This document shows positions 24,946 to 33,386 of a DNA stretch of 64,000 nucleotides, piece after piece; within the stretch, counting starts at the first letter, position 1, and every line of letters begins with the position of its first letter. A program made the position numbers and the translations under genes. Source of the DNA: SIG710 sp045596925 (GTDB taxonomy: Bacteria; Bacillota; Clostridia; Oscillospirales; CAG-272). The DNA lies in the NCBI GenBank assembly GCA_045596925.1, contig JAZODH010000058.1, positions 1 through 64,000 on the forward strand. Direction: 5' to 3'. The notes beneath the pieces were generated by a model. The model was not told the DNA's origin. It saw only the letters and a program-made list of their open reading frames with translations, and did not search any database.

Positions 24946-25986
24946 TTATATGAGCTTGCACTTTGCGGCAAGCGAAAAAAGTATAAGTCTTACGTTTCCG
25001 TTGGCAGAGGTCAGGTCAACAGCCTCCTCCACCGCGTCAAAAACATCTAAAAGGTCGGAAGTGGCGAGAGCAAAAGACACGTCCTCAGCCTCTTCCCTTG
25101 AGGAGTAGAAGCAAAGCTCGCCCTCATCGCTCTTTTTTGCCACGATAAGGTCTCGCAGAGCAAGCCTTATCTGTTCAAGACAGAGCAAGATCTCGTCTCT
25201 TTTCTGCGGAAGTCTTGAGATAAGCTGCGCTCCCGCGCGGGGAGAACGACTCTCAAGTGCCGAGATAAACTCTCGCGCCAGATCGCGTCTGGCAATGATC
25301 GGCTCACGCTTTTTTTCATCCAGAAGCTCAAGCGCCTGCCCGATGCTTCCTGCCGCCACCGTAAGAATATCCGCAAATTCCTGCGGGAAATTTTTGCGCA
25401 ATTCCTTTGCCTCGTCGTCCGCCGAGCAGATATATCCTTCAACCTCGCTTGCCGTCAGGCGTTGCATATTGAGTCGGGGTGCACGGCTTCTCACCGTCTC
25501 AAGCAACGCACCGCTGTCCTCACAAAGAAGCAGGAAAACAACGTAAGGAGGCGGTGATTCAAGGGTCAGAAGAAAGGCGTTTTGCGCCTGCGAATTCATT
25601 GTATGAGCATCTTCGATCGCATAGACCTTGCAGTCGGTGTCGTTTGGCAAAAGACGCACGTCCTCACGAAGAGAGCGGATGATATCCACACCCATCTGCG
25701 CCTTCGAGGGATCTTTTTTAACGAATATCAGGTCGGGAGAATTGCCCGAAAGTATCTTTTTGCAGCTTGGGCAAAGTCCGCAAGGGAGAGGCAGGTCGCC
25801 ATCGTCCTTTTTCTCGCAGGAAAGGGCCGCCGCCACCTGATATGCCAAAGTGTGCTTACCGCTTCCCTTCGCGCCTTCGATAATATACGCGTGGGAAAGC
25901 CCGTGGCCGAGAATGTCCGTCGCCAATCGCTCACGGAGCGCTTTATTGCCCGCCAAAGCCGGAAATGCCGTTTTCAATCCTCGCAC
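24946..25986 (-). CDS. holB: DNA polymerase III subunit delta'
   Basis: 346 aa. Clamp-loader subunit of the replisome. P-loop GAKGSGKHT (38-46), zinc-finger cysteines C57, C69, C72, C75 (CGLCPSCK) and sensor-like LTLESPPPYVVFLLL fit HolB. The C-terminal part is the helical collar domain. It begins the holB-ricT operon and has a perfect sigma-A promoter. The neighbours support HolB rather than DnaX, which would be longer. Confidence 0.92.
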   Translation of the reverse strand: MRGLKTAFPALAGNKALRERLATDILGHGLSHAYIIEGAKGSGKHTLAYQVAAALSCEKKDDGDLPLPCGLCPSCKKILSGNSPDLIFVKKDPSKAQMGVDIIRSLREDVRLLPNDTDCKVYAIEDAHTMNSQAQNAFLLTLESPPPYVVFLLLCEDSGALLETVRSRAPRLNMQRLTASEVEGYICSADDEAKELRKNFPQEFADILTVAAGSIGQALELLDEKKREPIIARRDLAREFISALESRSPRAGAQLISRLPQKRDEILLCLEQIRLALRDLIVAKKSDEGELCFYSSREEAEDVSFALATSDLLDVFDAVEEAVDLTSANGNVRLILFSLAAKCKLI

Positions 25987-26015
25987 CCTTTCGTTTTTAT
26001 TTTTTGCCGATTCTA

Positions 26016-26044
26016 ATTATATCAAAAAAAAAACGTAATGTCAA
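26016..26044 (-). promoter_or_regulatory. Sigma-A promoter of holB-ricT
   Basis: Minus strand TTGACA (26044-26039), 17 bases with a run of ten T, TATAAT (26021-26016), 30 bases before the holB ATG. Confidence 0.88.
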
Positions 26045-26117
26045 GTGCCGCTAAAAAACGCACGGCGAAAGAGATAATAAACCCCTCGGTCATTTTCACC
26101 AAATCGCAAAAAACCAC

Positions 26118-26146
26118 TTGCAAAGGCTTTTCAAGTATGGTAGAAT
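26118..26146 (+). promoter_or_regulatory. Promoter of the cohesin/dockerin protein gene
   Basis: TTGCAA (26118-26123), 17 bases, TAGAAT (26141-26146) with a TG one base before it (extended -10). Confidence 0.7.
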
Positions 26147-26183
26147 AGGCTGAATTGTTATATAAAATATGGGAAAGGGTTTT

Positions 26184-29100
26184 ATGGCTCGGAACATGAC
26201 AAGGAAATCACGTATTCATACCTTTATTTTTTTGCTTATGCTGATAGCTTCCGTTTTTGCGGCAACCGTCTTTGCGAACAGCGCCGACGGAACCATCTCG
26301 GTCACTTCATCAGATATAACCAGCGGAAAGGTCACCGCCACGGTGAAAATTTCGGGCAACCCCGGCATTTCGGGCATGAGCCTGAAGCTTTCCTTTGACC
26401 ACACGAAGCTGACACCCGTGTCCTTTGACACGTCAAAGGGTATATACTCCGAGGCATACTCAAACGTTACCGAGGATGGCGCAGACCTGACGGCAATGGA
26501 TGCTGTCACCTATTTCTTCGCATCTTCCGACGATATCAAAAAGGACGGCGAGCTTTTCAGCGTCACCTTCAGTGTATCGGAGGCGGCGGTGGGCACCACC
26601 GACCTCAGCATCTCCTTTGCACAGGGTGGCGTGACCAACTCAAAGTATGAAAACCTCAACCCCGACGTGTCGGGCTGCACCATCGACATTTCAAGCGCAA
26701 GATACCCCGCGGGCGTTATAACTCTTGAGAGCGAGCACCTGGGGCTTGATTACTACCGCGTCAACGTGGGTCTTTACGGCAATCCCGGTATTGCGGCGCT
26801 CAGATTCAAGCTGGTGCTTTCAAATTCTATCGTCGTCCGCTCCGTGGACTTTGACGGCATATTTGATAAGGTCACCTCAAACTCCACTCAGCCCGGCGTG
26901 ACCCTTTCGAGCCTTCATGACATCACATACAACTACACAAACACCGAAAATTCAACAAAAACGGGTAAGCTTTTCAGCTTCACCTTCCGCCTGGTCGACG
27001 GCTTCGGTCGGGTAAGCGTATCCTATGCAAACGGAGATATCGTAAATTCCGAGCTTGAAATGCTCTCTCCCCACAGATCCGCTCTGACCTTCGGTACACT
27101 TGACGTTGCGACCGTTTCCTTTGACGCAAATACAGATCTGTCCCTGAACGACGAGACCCCTGCGGAGATCACGTTCGTCAAAAACGGATACATCACTCTT
27201 CCCTTCTGCCCCGAGCGTGAAGACAAGGCGTATTTCCTCGGTTGGTCGGAATCAAAGAATGCCACATCTGCCGCCTATAAGCCCGGAGAAAAATACCTTG
27301 TCACACAGGACGTGACTCTTTACGCCGTCTGGACGGTCAGGACCTACACGGTGACCTACAACGCAAACGGCGGGTCAAACGCCCCTGCCACGCAGACCAA
27401 GGTCCACGGCGCTCCCATAACCCTTTCAAGCGCGATACCTACAAGAGCCAATTACGATTTTGTGGGCTGGTCGGCGCTCAAAAACGGCACGGCGGCGGAT
27501 TACGCGGCAGGTGACGTTTTCGCCGAGAACGTTTCAGTCACCCTTTACGCCGTTTGGCGTCCCCATGAATATAAAATAATCTTTGATGCAAACAGCGGCG
27601 CAAACGCGCCTGCGCCTGCTACAAAATTCTACGGCACCGATATAACTCTCCCCGCGGAGATCCCCTCAAAGCCGGGCTTCGGATTTGCGGGTTGGTCTGA
27701 CACTGAAACGGGCAGCGCAAAATATCTCCCCGGCGCGACCTACGCAGCAAACGGGAACGCTACTCTCTACGCCGTTTGGACAAGCGACAAGTACGACGTC
27801 ACCTTTGACGCAAACGGAGGAACAGGCGCGCCCGCAGTACAATCTCCGGCACAGACTTTCGATCTTTTCCTACCTCTGACCACCCCCGAAAAGATCGGCT
27901 ACTCCTTCCTTGGCTGGTCCGAGTCAAAGAGTGCGACCACGGCCGACTACAAGCCGGGCGACGTATTCTCAAAGAAGACCTCAACGACCCTTTTCGCAGT
28001 ATGGGAGATCGCAAAATACACCGTAACCTTTGACGTAAACGGAGGCGAGGGCAGCTTTACTCCTCTCACCTTCAGCTTCGGCGGCTCGGCAACGCTTCCC
28101 ACCGCAGCCCCCACAAAAACCGGATTCGATTTTCTTGGCTGGGCGGAAAGTCCCGATGCCGTGACGGCGGAATATACCTCGGGCTCCGCCTACGCGTACA
28201 ACCGCTCCGCTACCCTCTATGCAGTCTGGAGCGCGCATAAATATAAGGTAACCTTTGTGGCAAACGGCGGAACGAATGCACCCGCCGCACAGTACAAGCT
28301 CCACAATACAGACCTTCGTCTGTCCGCCGTGAAGCCCATCATGGAGGGCTACGTTTTCCTTGGCTGGGCAGAGAGTACCGACGCTCTTGAGCCTGCTTAC
28401 AAGGCGGGCACCCTTTACACGGAAAACAGAGATATCACTCTCTACGCCCTGTGGACCCCTGCCACCTACACGGTCACCTACGACATCAACGGCGGTAACA
28501 GCGGAACGGTGGGTACAGAAGAAAAGATCCACGGAAAGCCCCTGGTCATCGCTTCCTTCTTCCCCACGAAAACAGGCTACACCTTCCTGGGCTGGGCATA
28601 TTCCCCCGATGCTCTGACTCCCGATTTCAAGGCAGGCGATCTCTACCGCGAGGAGGCGGACGTGACCCTTTACGCCGTCTGGACGGCAAAGGAATACACG
28701 GTAACATACGATGCAAACGGCGGCACGCTTGCCCCCGGAGCACAAAAGAAGCCCCACGGTGCAACCCTCACCTTAGTAAACGTCAAGCCCGAGTACAAAG
28801 GCTACGTCTTTATCGGCTGGTCTACCGCCCCTGACGGAACGACGGTCGAATACCTGCCGGGTGACCTGTACAACGACGACGCCGATCTTACCCTCTACGC
28901 CACCTGGTGCGAGGAAGCAAGCGCGTTAAACACTCAACTGAACGTAAGATCAATGGGAGGCGGCAAGGTGAAGGTGGAGATCCTTCTGACCTCGAACCCC
29001 GGAATCACCTCCCTGTCCCTCAGACTTGATTTTGACCGCACCAAGGTCAAGCTGGTCGAGATCGCCTCAAACGAGGACGACGAGCCGGAAAGCGTGCTCA

Positions 29101-29537
29101 ACGGTCTTTTCGTTAATTTCAATATCGATAATATCCCCGACAACACAAGCTATATCAATCTGGGTTGGTCAAGCTCCTCAAACAGAAAGGCAACCGGCGT
29201 GATACTCAGCGCTACATTTGAGGTTCTTTGCCCGGTGGGTGACAGCACGGACTTCTCCTTAAGTCTCGTGAAGGACACCATAAACGCAAGCGGAAAGAAG
29301 GTGCCCACGGGCGTGGACAAGGTAACCTTCACAGTCCCCGATTACCTGCCCGGCGATCTGAATGACGACGGCACGATCAACGCAAAGGACAGCGTTCTGC
29401 TGGCCCAGTTCCTTGCAAATTGGGACGTTGAGCTTAACGAGGATGCCGCCGACTGCAACGGCGACGGGGTCATCAACGCAATAGACAGCGTTCTGCTGGC
29501 CCAGTTCCTTGCAAACTGGGACGTTTCGCTGGGTTGA
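26184..29537 (+). CDS. Secreted protein: cohesin-like domains, eight InlB-type repeats, C-terminal dockerin
   Basis: 1117 aa from the ATG at 26184 (AAAGGG just upstream; in-frame ATGs lie at 26169 and 26196). Signal peptide about 1-28. Two cohesin-like beta-sandwich domains (about 33-172, 172-312) share ...NPGI-x3-(S/R)-(L/F)-K-L; a third lies at about 912-1052. Between are eight InlB/Flg_new repeats of about 75 residues (310-908), each with FDANGG, GW and ending TLYAVW; the first is degenerate. Residues about 1055-1117 form a type I dockerin with two calcium loops (DLNDDGTIN, DCNGDGVIN). No sortase signal is seen, so it may join a larger complex through the dockerin. Confidence 0.85.
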   Translation: MARNMTRKSRIHTFIFLLMLIASVFAATVFANSADGTISVTSSDITSGKVTATVKISGNPGISGMSLKLSFDHTKLTPVSFDTSKGIYSEAYSNVTEDGADLTAMDAVTYFFASSDDIKKDGELFSVTFSVSEAAVGTTDLSISFAQGGVTNSKYENLNPDVSGCTIDISSARYPAGVITLESEHLGLDYYRVNVGLYGNPGIAALRFKLVLSNSIVVRSVDFDGIFDKVTSNSTQPGVTLSSLHDITYNYTNTENSTKTGKLFSFTFRLVDGFGRVSVSYANGDIVNSELEMLSPHRSALTFGTLDVATVSFDANTDLSLNDETPAEITFVKNGYITLPFCPEREDKAYFLGWSESKNATSAAYKPGEKYLVTQDVTLYAVWTVRTYTVTYNANGGSNAPATQTKVHGAPITLSSAIPTRANYDFVGWSALKNGTAADYAAGDVFAENVSVTLYAVWRPHEYKIIFDANSGANAPAPATKFYGTDITLPAEIPSKPGFGFAGWSDTETGSAKYLPGATYAANGNATLYAVWTSDKYDVTFDANGGTGAPAVQSPAQTFDLFLPLTTPEKIGYSFLGWSESKSATTADYKPGDVFSKKTSTTLFAVWEIAKYTVTFDVNGGEGSFTPLTFSFGGSATLPTAAPTKTGFDFLGWAESPDAVTAEYTSGSAYAYNRSATLYAVWSAHKYKVTFVANGGTNAPAAQYKLHNTDLRLSAVKPIMEGYVFLGWAESTDALEPAYKAGTLYTENRDITLYALWTPATYTVTYDINGGNSGTVGTEEKIHGKPLVIASFFPTKTGYTFLGWAYSPDALTPDFKAGDLYREEADVTLYAVWTAKEYTVTYDANGGTLAPGAQKKPHGATLTLVNVKPEYKGYVFIGWSTAPDGTTVEYLPGDLYNDDADLTLYATWCEEASALNTQLNVRSMGGGKVKVEILLTSNPGITSLSLRLDFDRTKVKLVEIASNEDDEPESVLNGLFVNFNIDNIPDNTSYINLGWSSSSNRKATGVILSATFEVLCPVGDSTDFSLSLVKDTINASGKKVPTGVDKVTFTVPDYLPGDLNDDGTINAKDSVLLAQFLANWDVELNEDAADCNGDGVINAIDSVLLAQFLANWDVSLG
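29388..29525 (+). repeat. Near-identical 42-base duplication inside the dockerin
   Basis: 29388-29429 and 29484-29525 differ at one base, encoding DSVLLAQFLANWDV twice, 96 bases apart. The two halves of the dockerin are therefore much more alike at DNA level than expected from domain symmetry. Confidence 0.9.
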
Positions 29538-29557
29538 ATCGACAATTCAAGCAAATA

Positions 29558-29590
29558 AAAACGGCGGTTTTTACACCGCCGTTTTCTTTT
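29558..29590 (+). terminator. Terminator after the dockerin protein
   Basis: 11-bp stem (29558-29568 with 29575-29585), 6-base loop, followed by a T-rich tail. Confidence 0.88.
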
Positions 29591-29880
29591 CGCACTTTGC
29601 ATATTCATGCATCGCTATTCGTCGAGTTTTTTCTCGTTTTTTCGTTGTTTCTTTTGCATTTTCTCTGTTTTGAACAAATGTAAACTTTCCTCCGAAAAAG
29701 TGCATTTTTGCTCCGTTCTGTGGAAAAGTCTGTGGAAACTGTGTAAAACCTCGGTCCAAATTGTCCTGTCCCCCGAGCCACCTTGTGGAAAAGTGGAAAA
29801 ACCTGTTTAAAACTTTTTTACAAATAAAATCAAATTCGTGCTTTTGCACAAAAGCACTTTAAGACAGTAAATGAATAAAA
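29591..29880. other. Noncoding AT-rich region with repeated TGTGGAAAA words
   Basis: No credible ORF. TGTGGAAAA occurs at 29719-29727 and 29784-29792, TGTGGAAAC at 29731-29739, TGTGTAAAA at 29740-29748 and GTGGAAAAA right after 29792. These differ by one or two bases from the DnaA box TGTGGATAA. An AT-rich stretch and a hairpin GTGCTTTTGCACAAAAGCAC follow (about 29838-29857). It may bind DnaA; a chromosome origin is not supported by the gene neighbourhood. Confidence 0.4.
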
Positions 29881-29882
29881 TT

Positions 29883-29914
29883 CACCCCTATGAAAAAGGA
29901 GTTTCACAGGGGTG
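29883..29914 (-). terminator. Terminator of the FAD oxidoreductase gene
   Basis: 13-bp stem with one G-T pair (29883-29895 with 29902-29914), 6-base loop, then AATTTTATT on the minus strand. Confidence 0.78.
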
Positions 29915-29922
29915 TTTTCTTT

Positions 29923-31218
29923 TCAGATTCCCGCCTTTGCCTGGATCTTCTTTACGTCAAGGTCGCGCAGTGCCACGTTTTCTCTAAGCGACAGCGCCGC
30001 GGCAAGCCCCGCCGCCTCACCGATAGCTATGCAGACCGACATGATCCGAAAGTTTGAGTGTGCCATGTGACTGCCCGAAATGTTTCTGCCGGACAGGAGG
30101 AGACCCTCCACGTTTTTCGGAAGCAGACAGCCGTAAGGAATCGAATATTCACCTTTCTGGGTGAACTTGTGCTGAACGCCCGTTTTGTCCAGACTTGCGC
30201 CCGTCAGATTGTGCACGTCAAAATTGAAATGCCCGCGTCTGACCACCCAGTTGTCGTAGAATTTAGCTTCAAGAATGTCCTCCTTGGTGAGTGTCTGGAG
30301 TCCCTCAAAGTGGCGGGTCTCGCGGATTCCCAGCAGAGACGCCGAGCTCATGAGCCAGCAATTTTCATAACCGGGAACGTACTCACGCAAAAATTTGATT
30401 ATATGAGGGATCTGCGAGCGGCAGGTCATAAGCGCCCTTGAAACGCTCTCGGCATCTGTGCCGTCCACTTCGATGGCGTTTGTCATGTTGCAGACCACCG
30501 TACCGGGGGTGGTGTTCCTGTAAAGGAGCACGTGACCCGCAGGGTGTGGCAAAAGCTCCTTGGCAAGCGCCTGAAGCTCGCCCTTCTCGGTGGGGACCAG
30601 AGTCTCAAAAGAACCGGGGATCACGCTGTCCGGCGCAACTCCGCCCACCTTGAACATAAGAGTTGCGGGCTGCATTCTGCCGTCGGTCTCGCGACCCTTA
30701 ATATACGGAACTCCCGCATAAGCCGCCACGTCACCGTCACCCGTGGCGTCGATCACACGTTTCGCTTCAATATATCCCCTGCCCGTCTTGTTCTCCACCG
30801 TCACGCCCACGACCCTGCCGTCAACGACGGTGGTATCCACCGCCTTGGTGTAAAAGAGAACGCGGACACACGCTTCTTGCATCATTCGGTCGAGAGCGAT
30901 CTTCTGAACTTCATGGTAAATAGTGTTTCTGCCGCAGTCTTTTTGGGTGCACTCGAAATCAAGCTCCTTTTGCAGCTCCTCGCAACGGTCGTATATCTCG
31001 TCCAGAACTTTGCTTGAGGAGCTTCCACCCCAATGGGACATCATGCCCGCGGTGGCAACGCCCCCAAGACAGCCCTCCATTTCAAGAAGCATTACGCTGA
31101 CGCCCTCACGGGCCGCCATGAGCGCCGCACCGATTCCCGCAGGACCTGCGCCCGCGACCAGCACGTCGACCGACGCGATAACGGGTATCTGTTTGGCTTT
31201 TTCTTCATAGTATTTCAT
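29923..31218 (-). CDS. FAD-dependent oxidoreductase (FAD_oxidored family)
   Basis: 431 aa. An N-terminal Rossmann dinucleotide motif GAGPAGIGAA (23-32) is followed by LLEMEGCLGGVATAGMM, typical of the PF12831 FAD family. DATGDGDVA and GRNISGSHMAHSNFR near the C-terminus complete the FAD site. No signal peptide or iron-sulfur motif is seen. Substrate unknown; relatives are often encoded with sugar or glycoside catabolism genes. It diverges from an AraC/PocR regulator that may control it. Confidence 0.85.
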   Translation of the reverse strand: MKYYEEKAKQIPVIASVDVLVAGAGPAGIGAALMAAREGVSVMLLEMEGCLGGVATAGMMSHWGGSSSSKVLDEIYDRCEELQKELDFECTQKDCGRNTIYHEVQKIALDRMMQEACVRVLFYTKAVDTTVVDGRVVGVTVENKTGRGYIEAKRVIDATGDGDVAAYAGVPYIKGRETDGRMQPATLMFKVGGVAPDSVIPGSFETLVPTEKGELQALAKELLPHPAGHVLLYRNTTPGTVVCNMTNAIEVDGTDAESVSRALMTCRSQIPHIIKFLREYVPGYENCWLMSSASLLGIRETRHFEGLQTLTKEDILEAKFYDNWVVRRGHFNFDVHNLTGASLDKTGVQHKFTQKGEYSIPYGCLLPKNVEGLLLSGRNISGSHMAHSNFRIMSVCIAIGEAAGLAAALSLRENVALRDLDVKKIQAKAGI

Positions 31219-31243
31219 ATTAATCTCCGTATAAAAATTTCTG

Positions 31244-31272
31244 TTGACTTTCCTACGATTAGAGTATATAAT
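31244..31272 (+). promoter_or_regulatory. Sigma-A promoter of the AraC/PocR regulator
   Basis: TTGACT (31244-31249), 17 bases, TATAAT (31267-31272). It occupies most of the 122-base gap shared with the divergent FAD oxidoreductase gene. Confidence 0.8.
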
Positions 31273-31340
31273 AAAATTATCAAAGATTCCTTTGGATTTT
31301 GAGCATCTTTTCTTTGAAATTCGGCAATGGAAGAGGTAAA

Positions 31341-32201
31341 ATGCAGAGCAAAGCCATAAAAGACATCACTTCATATATTGATTTTCTGCGGGAATGCGGC
31401 TTTTCTCTCACCCTCAGCTGTTTTTCCGAGGTACTGCGCCCATACTATGAAAATCTTCTTCAATACGAGCCACACCTGTGCCGAGTGTGCACCCATTTGA
31501 AATCTTGCCCCGAGACAAGATCCAGGTGCATCGAAAACAAGGACAGACTCAACAGGAGCAACCCAAAAAGCACTTACTATTACTGCTGCTGGGCAGGGGT
31601 GGAGGAATTCGTTTTCCCCGTTTTACAGAACGGCGAGCCTATATGCTGTATCAACCTTTCGGGCTATCGTGGAAAGCTTGAAATATCAAAAAAGCTCAAG
31701 GAAAAACTGAAAAAACGCTTGGGAGAAGGATATACGGAAAATTACGAGGCTCTCAGCGACACGGTACCCACCCAAGACGAGGCAGAGAGGGCAATAAACC
31801 CTCTTAAATATATGCTCCGTTCACTTTACCGTCAAGCGCTCCTGACTCCGCAGGAAAACGACCCGTCGGGCGAGGTGTACATTCAGACTCTGCGATACGT
31901 ATACGACCACTACATGGAACGCATTTCTGCCGAGGATATTGCCGCCGCTCTTTGCTATTCGTCGTCGCACCTGCGACACGTCTTTCTTAAAAAGAGCGGA
32001 AAGACCATATCCGACACCCTCACCGCCGTGCGCTTGTCTGCCGCCGAGCAGCTGCTGACCCAAAGCGAGCTTTCCGTGACGCAGATCGCCCTTGACTGCG
32101 GATTCTGCGACGGCAATTATTTTTCCACCGTTTTCAAAAAGCACAAGGGGGTCTCCCCAAAGGACTACCGCGCCGAGCTTCGGACAAAGCGCGGAATTTG
32201 A
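31341..32201 (+). CDS. AraC-family regulator with PocR-like sensor domain
   Basis: 286 aa from the ATG at 31341 (GGAAGAGG upstream); a TTG at 31299 is less likely. The N-terminal half carries C47-x2-C50, C56 and C63 and the run TYYYCCWAGVEEFVFPV, typical of PocR ligand-binding domains, which sense small hydrocarbon ligands or redox state. The last 100 residues hold two AraC helix-turn-helix motifs (ISAEDIAAALCYSSSHLRHVF; LSVTQIALDCGFCDGNYFS). It diverges from the FAD oxidoreductase gene and likely controls it. Confidence 0.85.
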   Translation: MQSKAIKDITSYIDFLRECGFSLTLSCFSEVLRPYYENLLQYEPHLCRVCTHLKSCPETRSRCIENKDRLNRSNPKSTYYYCCWAGVEEFVFPVLQNGEPICCINLSGYRGKLEISKKLKEKLKKRLGEGYTENYEALSDTVPTQDEAERAINPLKYMLRSLYRQALLTPQENDPSGEVYIQTLRYVYDHYMERISAEDIAAALCYSSSHLRHVFLKKSGKTISDTLTAVRLSAAEQLLTQSELSVTQIALDCGFCDGNYFSTVFKKHKGVSPKDYRAELRTKRGI

Positions 32202-32244
32202 AGCAAAACAAAAAATCCGCTGACGCGGACAAGGAGATATATTT

Positions 32245-32928
32245 ATGGAAGAAAACAAATTTGAAAAATTTTACGGCGAGGTCTTTCCCTTCTGGGAAAA
32301 TCTTCCCGAATCCGAGAAAAAATTCGTGTGCGACAGCTCTTTTGAGATCAACTACAAAAAGGGCACGCACATTCACGACGGAAGCGAGTGCTCGGGAGTT
32401 TTTATGGTTCAAAGCGGCTGTCTGCGTATCTACATCATGTCGGAGGAGGGCAAGGACATAACCCTGTACCGCCTGCACACAGGAGATATGTGCATGTTGG
32501 CGGCGTCCTGCGTAATACAGGCGATCACCTTTGACGTGTTCATTGACGCAGAGGAAGACAGCCGGTGCTTTGTAATTTCAGGTCCCGCCTTTGCAGCCCT
32601 GTCCGAGAGAAATCAGGCAGTAAAAATCTTTTCTCTTGAAACGGCAGTCGAACGCTTTTCCGACGTCATGTGGGTCATGCAGCAGATACTTTTCATGAGC
32701 ATGGACCGCCGTCTGGCAATCTTTTTGACAGAAGAAAGTGCCCGTCTGGGGACGGACACGGTCGAGCTTTCCCACGAGCAGATCGCACGTTACATGGGAT
32801 CTGCCCGCGAGGTGGTATCAAGAATGCTCAAATATTTTGTATCTGAGGGAATAGTGGAGCTTTCCCGCCGAGGGGTTAAGATCACCGACCGCAAAAAGCT
32901 CCGCTCACTCGCCCTGGAGCATAGCTAA
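32245..32928 (+). CDS. Crp/Fnr family transcription regulator
   Basis: 227 aa. A cyclic-nucleotide-binding-type beta-roll (about 25-125) is followed by a dimer helix and a winged helix (LSHEQIARYMGSAREVVSRMLKYF, about 173-196). The arginine and glutamate positions needed to bind cAMP are not clearly present, and no FNR-type cysteine cluster is obvious, so the signal is unknown. AAGGAG precedes the ATG. It lies 43 bases after the AraC gene. Its 3' end overlaps the convergent thioredoxin gene by 24 bases. Confidence 0.88.
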   Translation: MEENKFEKFYGEVFPFWENLPESEKKFVCDSSFEINYKKGTHIHDGSECSGVFMVQSGCLRIYIMSEEGKDITLYRLHTGDMCMLAASCVIQAITFDVFIDAEEDSRCFVISGPAFAALSERNQAVKIFSLETAVERFSDVMWVMQQILFMSMDRRLAIFLTEESARLGTDTVELSHEQIARYMGSAREVVSRMLKYFVSEGIVELSRRGVKITDRKKLRSLALEHS

Positions 32929-33216
32929 GATCTCAGCCTTGGGACGCGCGCCCACAGACTGAGCTACGACCTTGCCGTCACGGAGGACCGCCAGCATGGG
33001 AATGCTCATAACGCCGAACTGCTGAGCAAGCTCGCCCTCGTCGTCAACATTTACCTTTCCCACGGCGTACTCGGGGTGCTCGGCGGCGATCTCCTCAATG
33101 ATGGGCGCCACCATACGGCAGGGACCGCACCAATCTGCAAAAAAATCAAGCAGAACGGGCTTGCCACTTGAAATAACTTCGGAAAAATTGTTCTTATTTA
33201 CATGAATTACTGACAT
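32905..33216 (-). CDS. trxA: Thioredoxin
   Basis: 103 aa from the ATG at 33216 (AGAGG upstream); an upstream in-frame ATG at 33291 is rejected because the extension is basic and unlike thioredoxin. The active site WCGPC (29-33) and cis-proline SIPM are intact. It is the small cytosolic disulfide reductase. It converges on and overlaps the Crp/Fnr gene by 24 bases, with no terminator between. Confidence 0.94.
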   Translation of the reverse strand: MSVIHVNKNNFSEVISSGKPVLLDFFADWCGPCRMVAPIIEEIAAEHPEYAVGKVNVDDEGELAQQFGVMSIPMLAVLRDGKVVAQSVGARPKAEILAMLQGE

Positions 33217-33277
33217 AACTTTTACCTCTTTTCTTTGATTTTGTACCCTTATTTTACCCTCTTTTTCAATTTTTTTC

Positions 33278-33292
33278 TGTGACAAAGTCACA
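33278..33292. promoter_or_regulatory. Crp/Fnr-like palindrome TGTGA-n5-TCACA
   Basis: A perfect 15-base inverted repeat TGTGAC-AAA-GTCACA in the gap between the divergent thioredoxin and ECF sigma genes. It resembles a CRP half-site pair with 5 instead of 6 central bases. A Crp/Fnr protein is encoded 350 bases away. Confidence 0.5.
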
Positions 33293-33386
33293 TTTTTTGA
33301 AATTTTTGTAATTTTCCCGAAAAAATCCCGACTTTAATTGTGAAAGGCCTTCAAATACACGCAAGAAGGAGGTGCGAAGGACGATT

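Noticed and set aside
24085..25050. A 321-codon plus-strand frame opposite ricT and holB
   Set aside because: It is antisense to two well-supported genes, has no ribosome site and its composition mirrors the opposite strand.
27115..28905. Tandem repeats as a CRISPR array
   Set aside because: The eight units are in-frame protein repeats of about 225 bases with diverged DNA, not short identical repeats with unique spacers.
29591..29880. Chromosome replication origin
   Set aside because: The DnaA-like words are imperfect, and dnaA, dnaN, rpmH or parB are not nearby.
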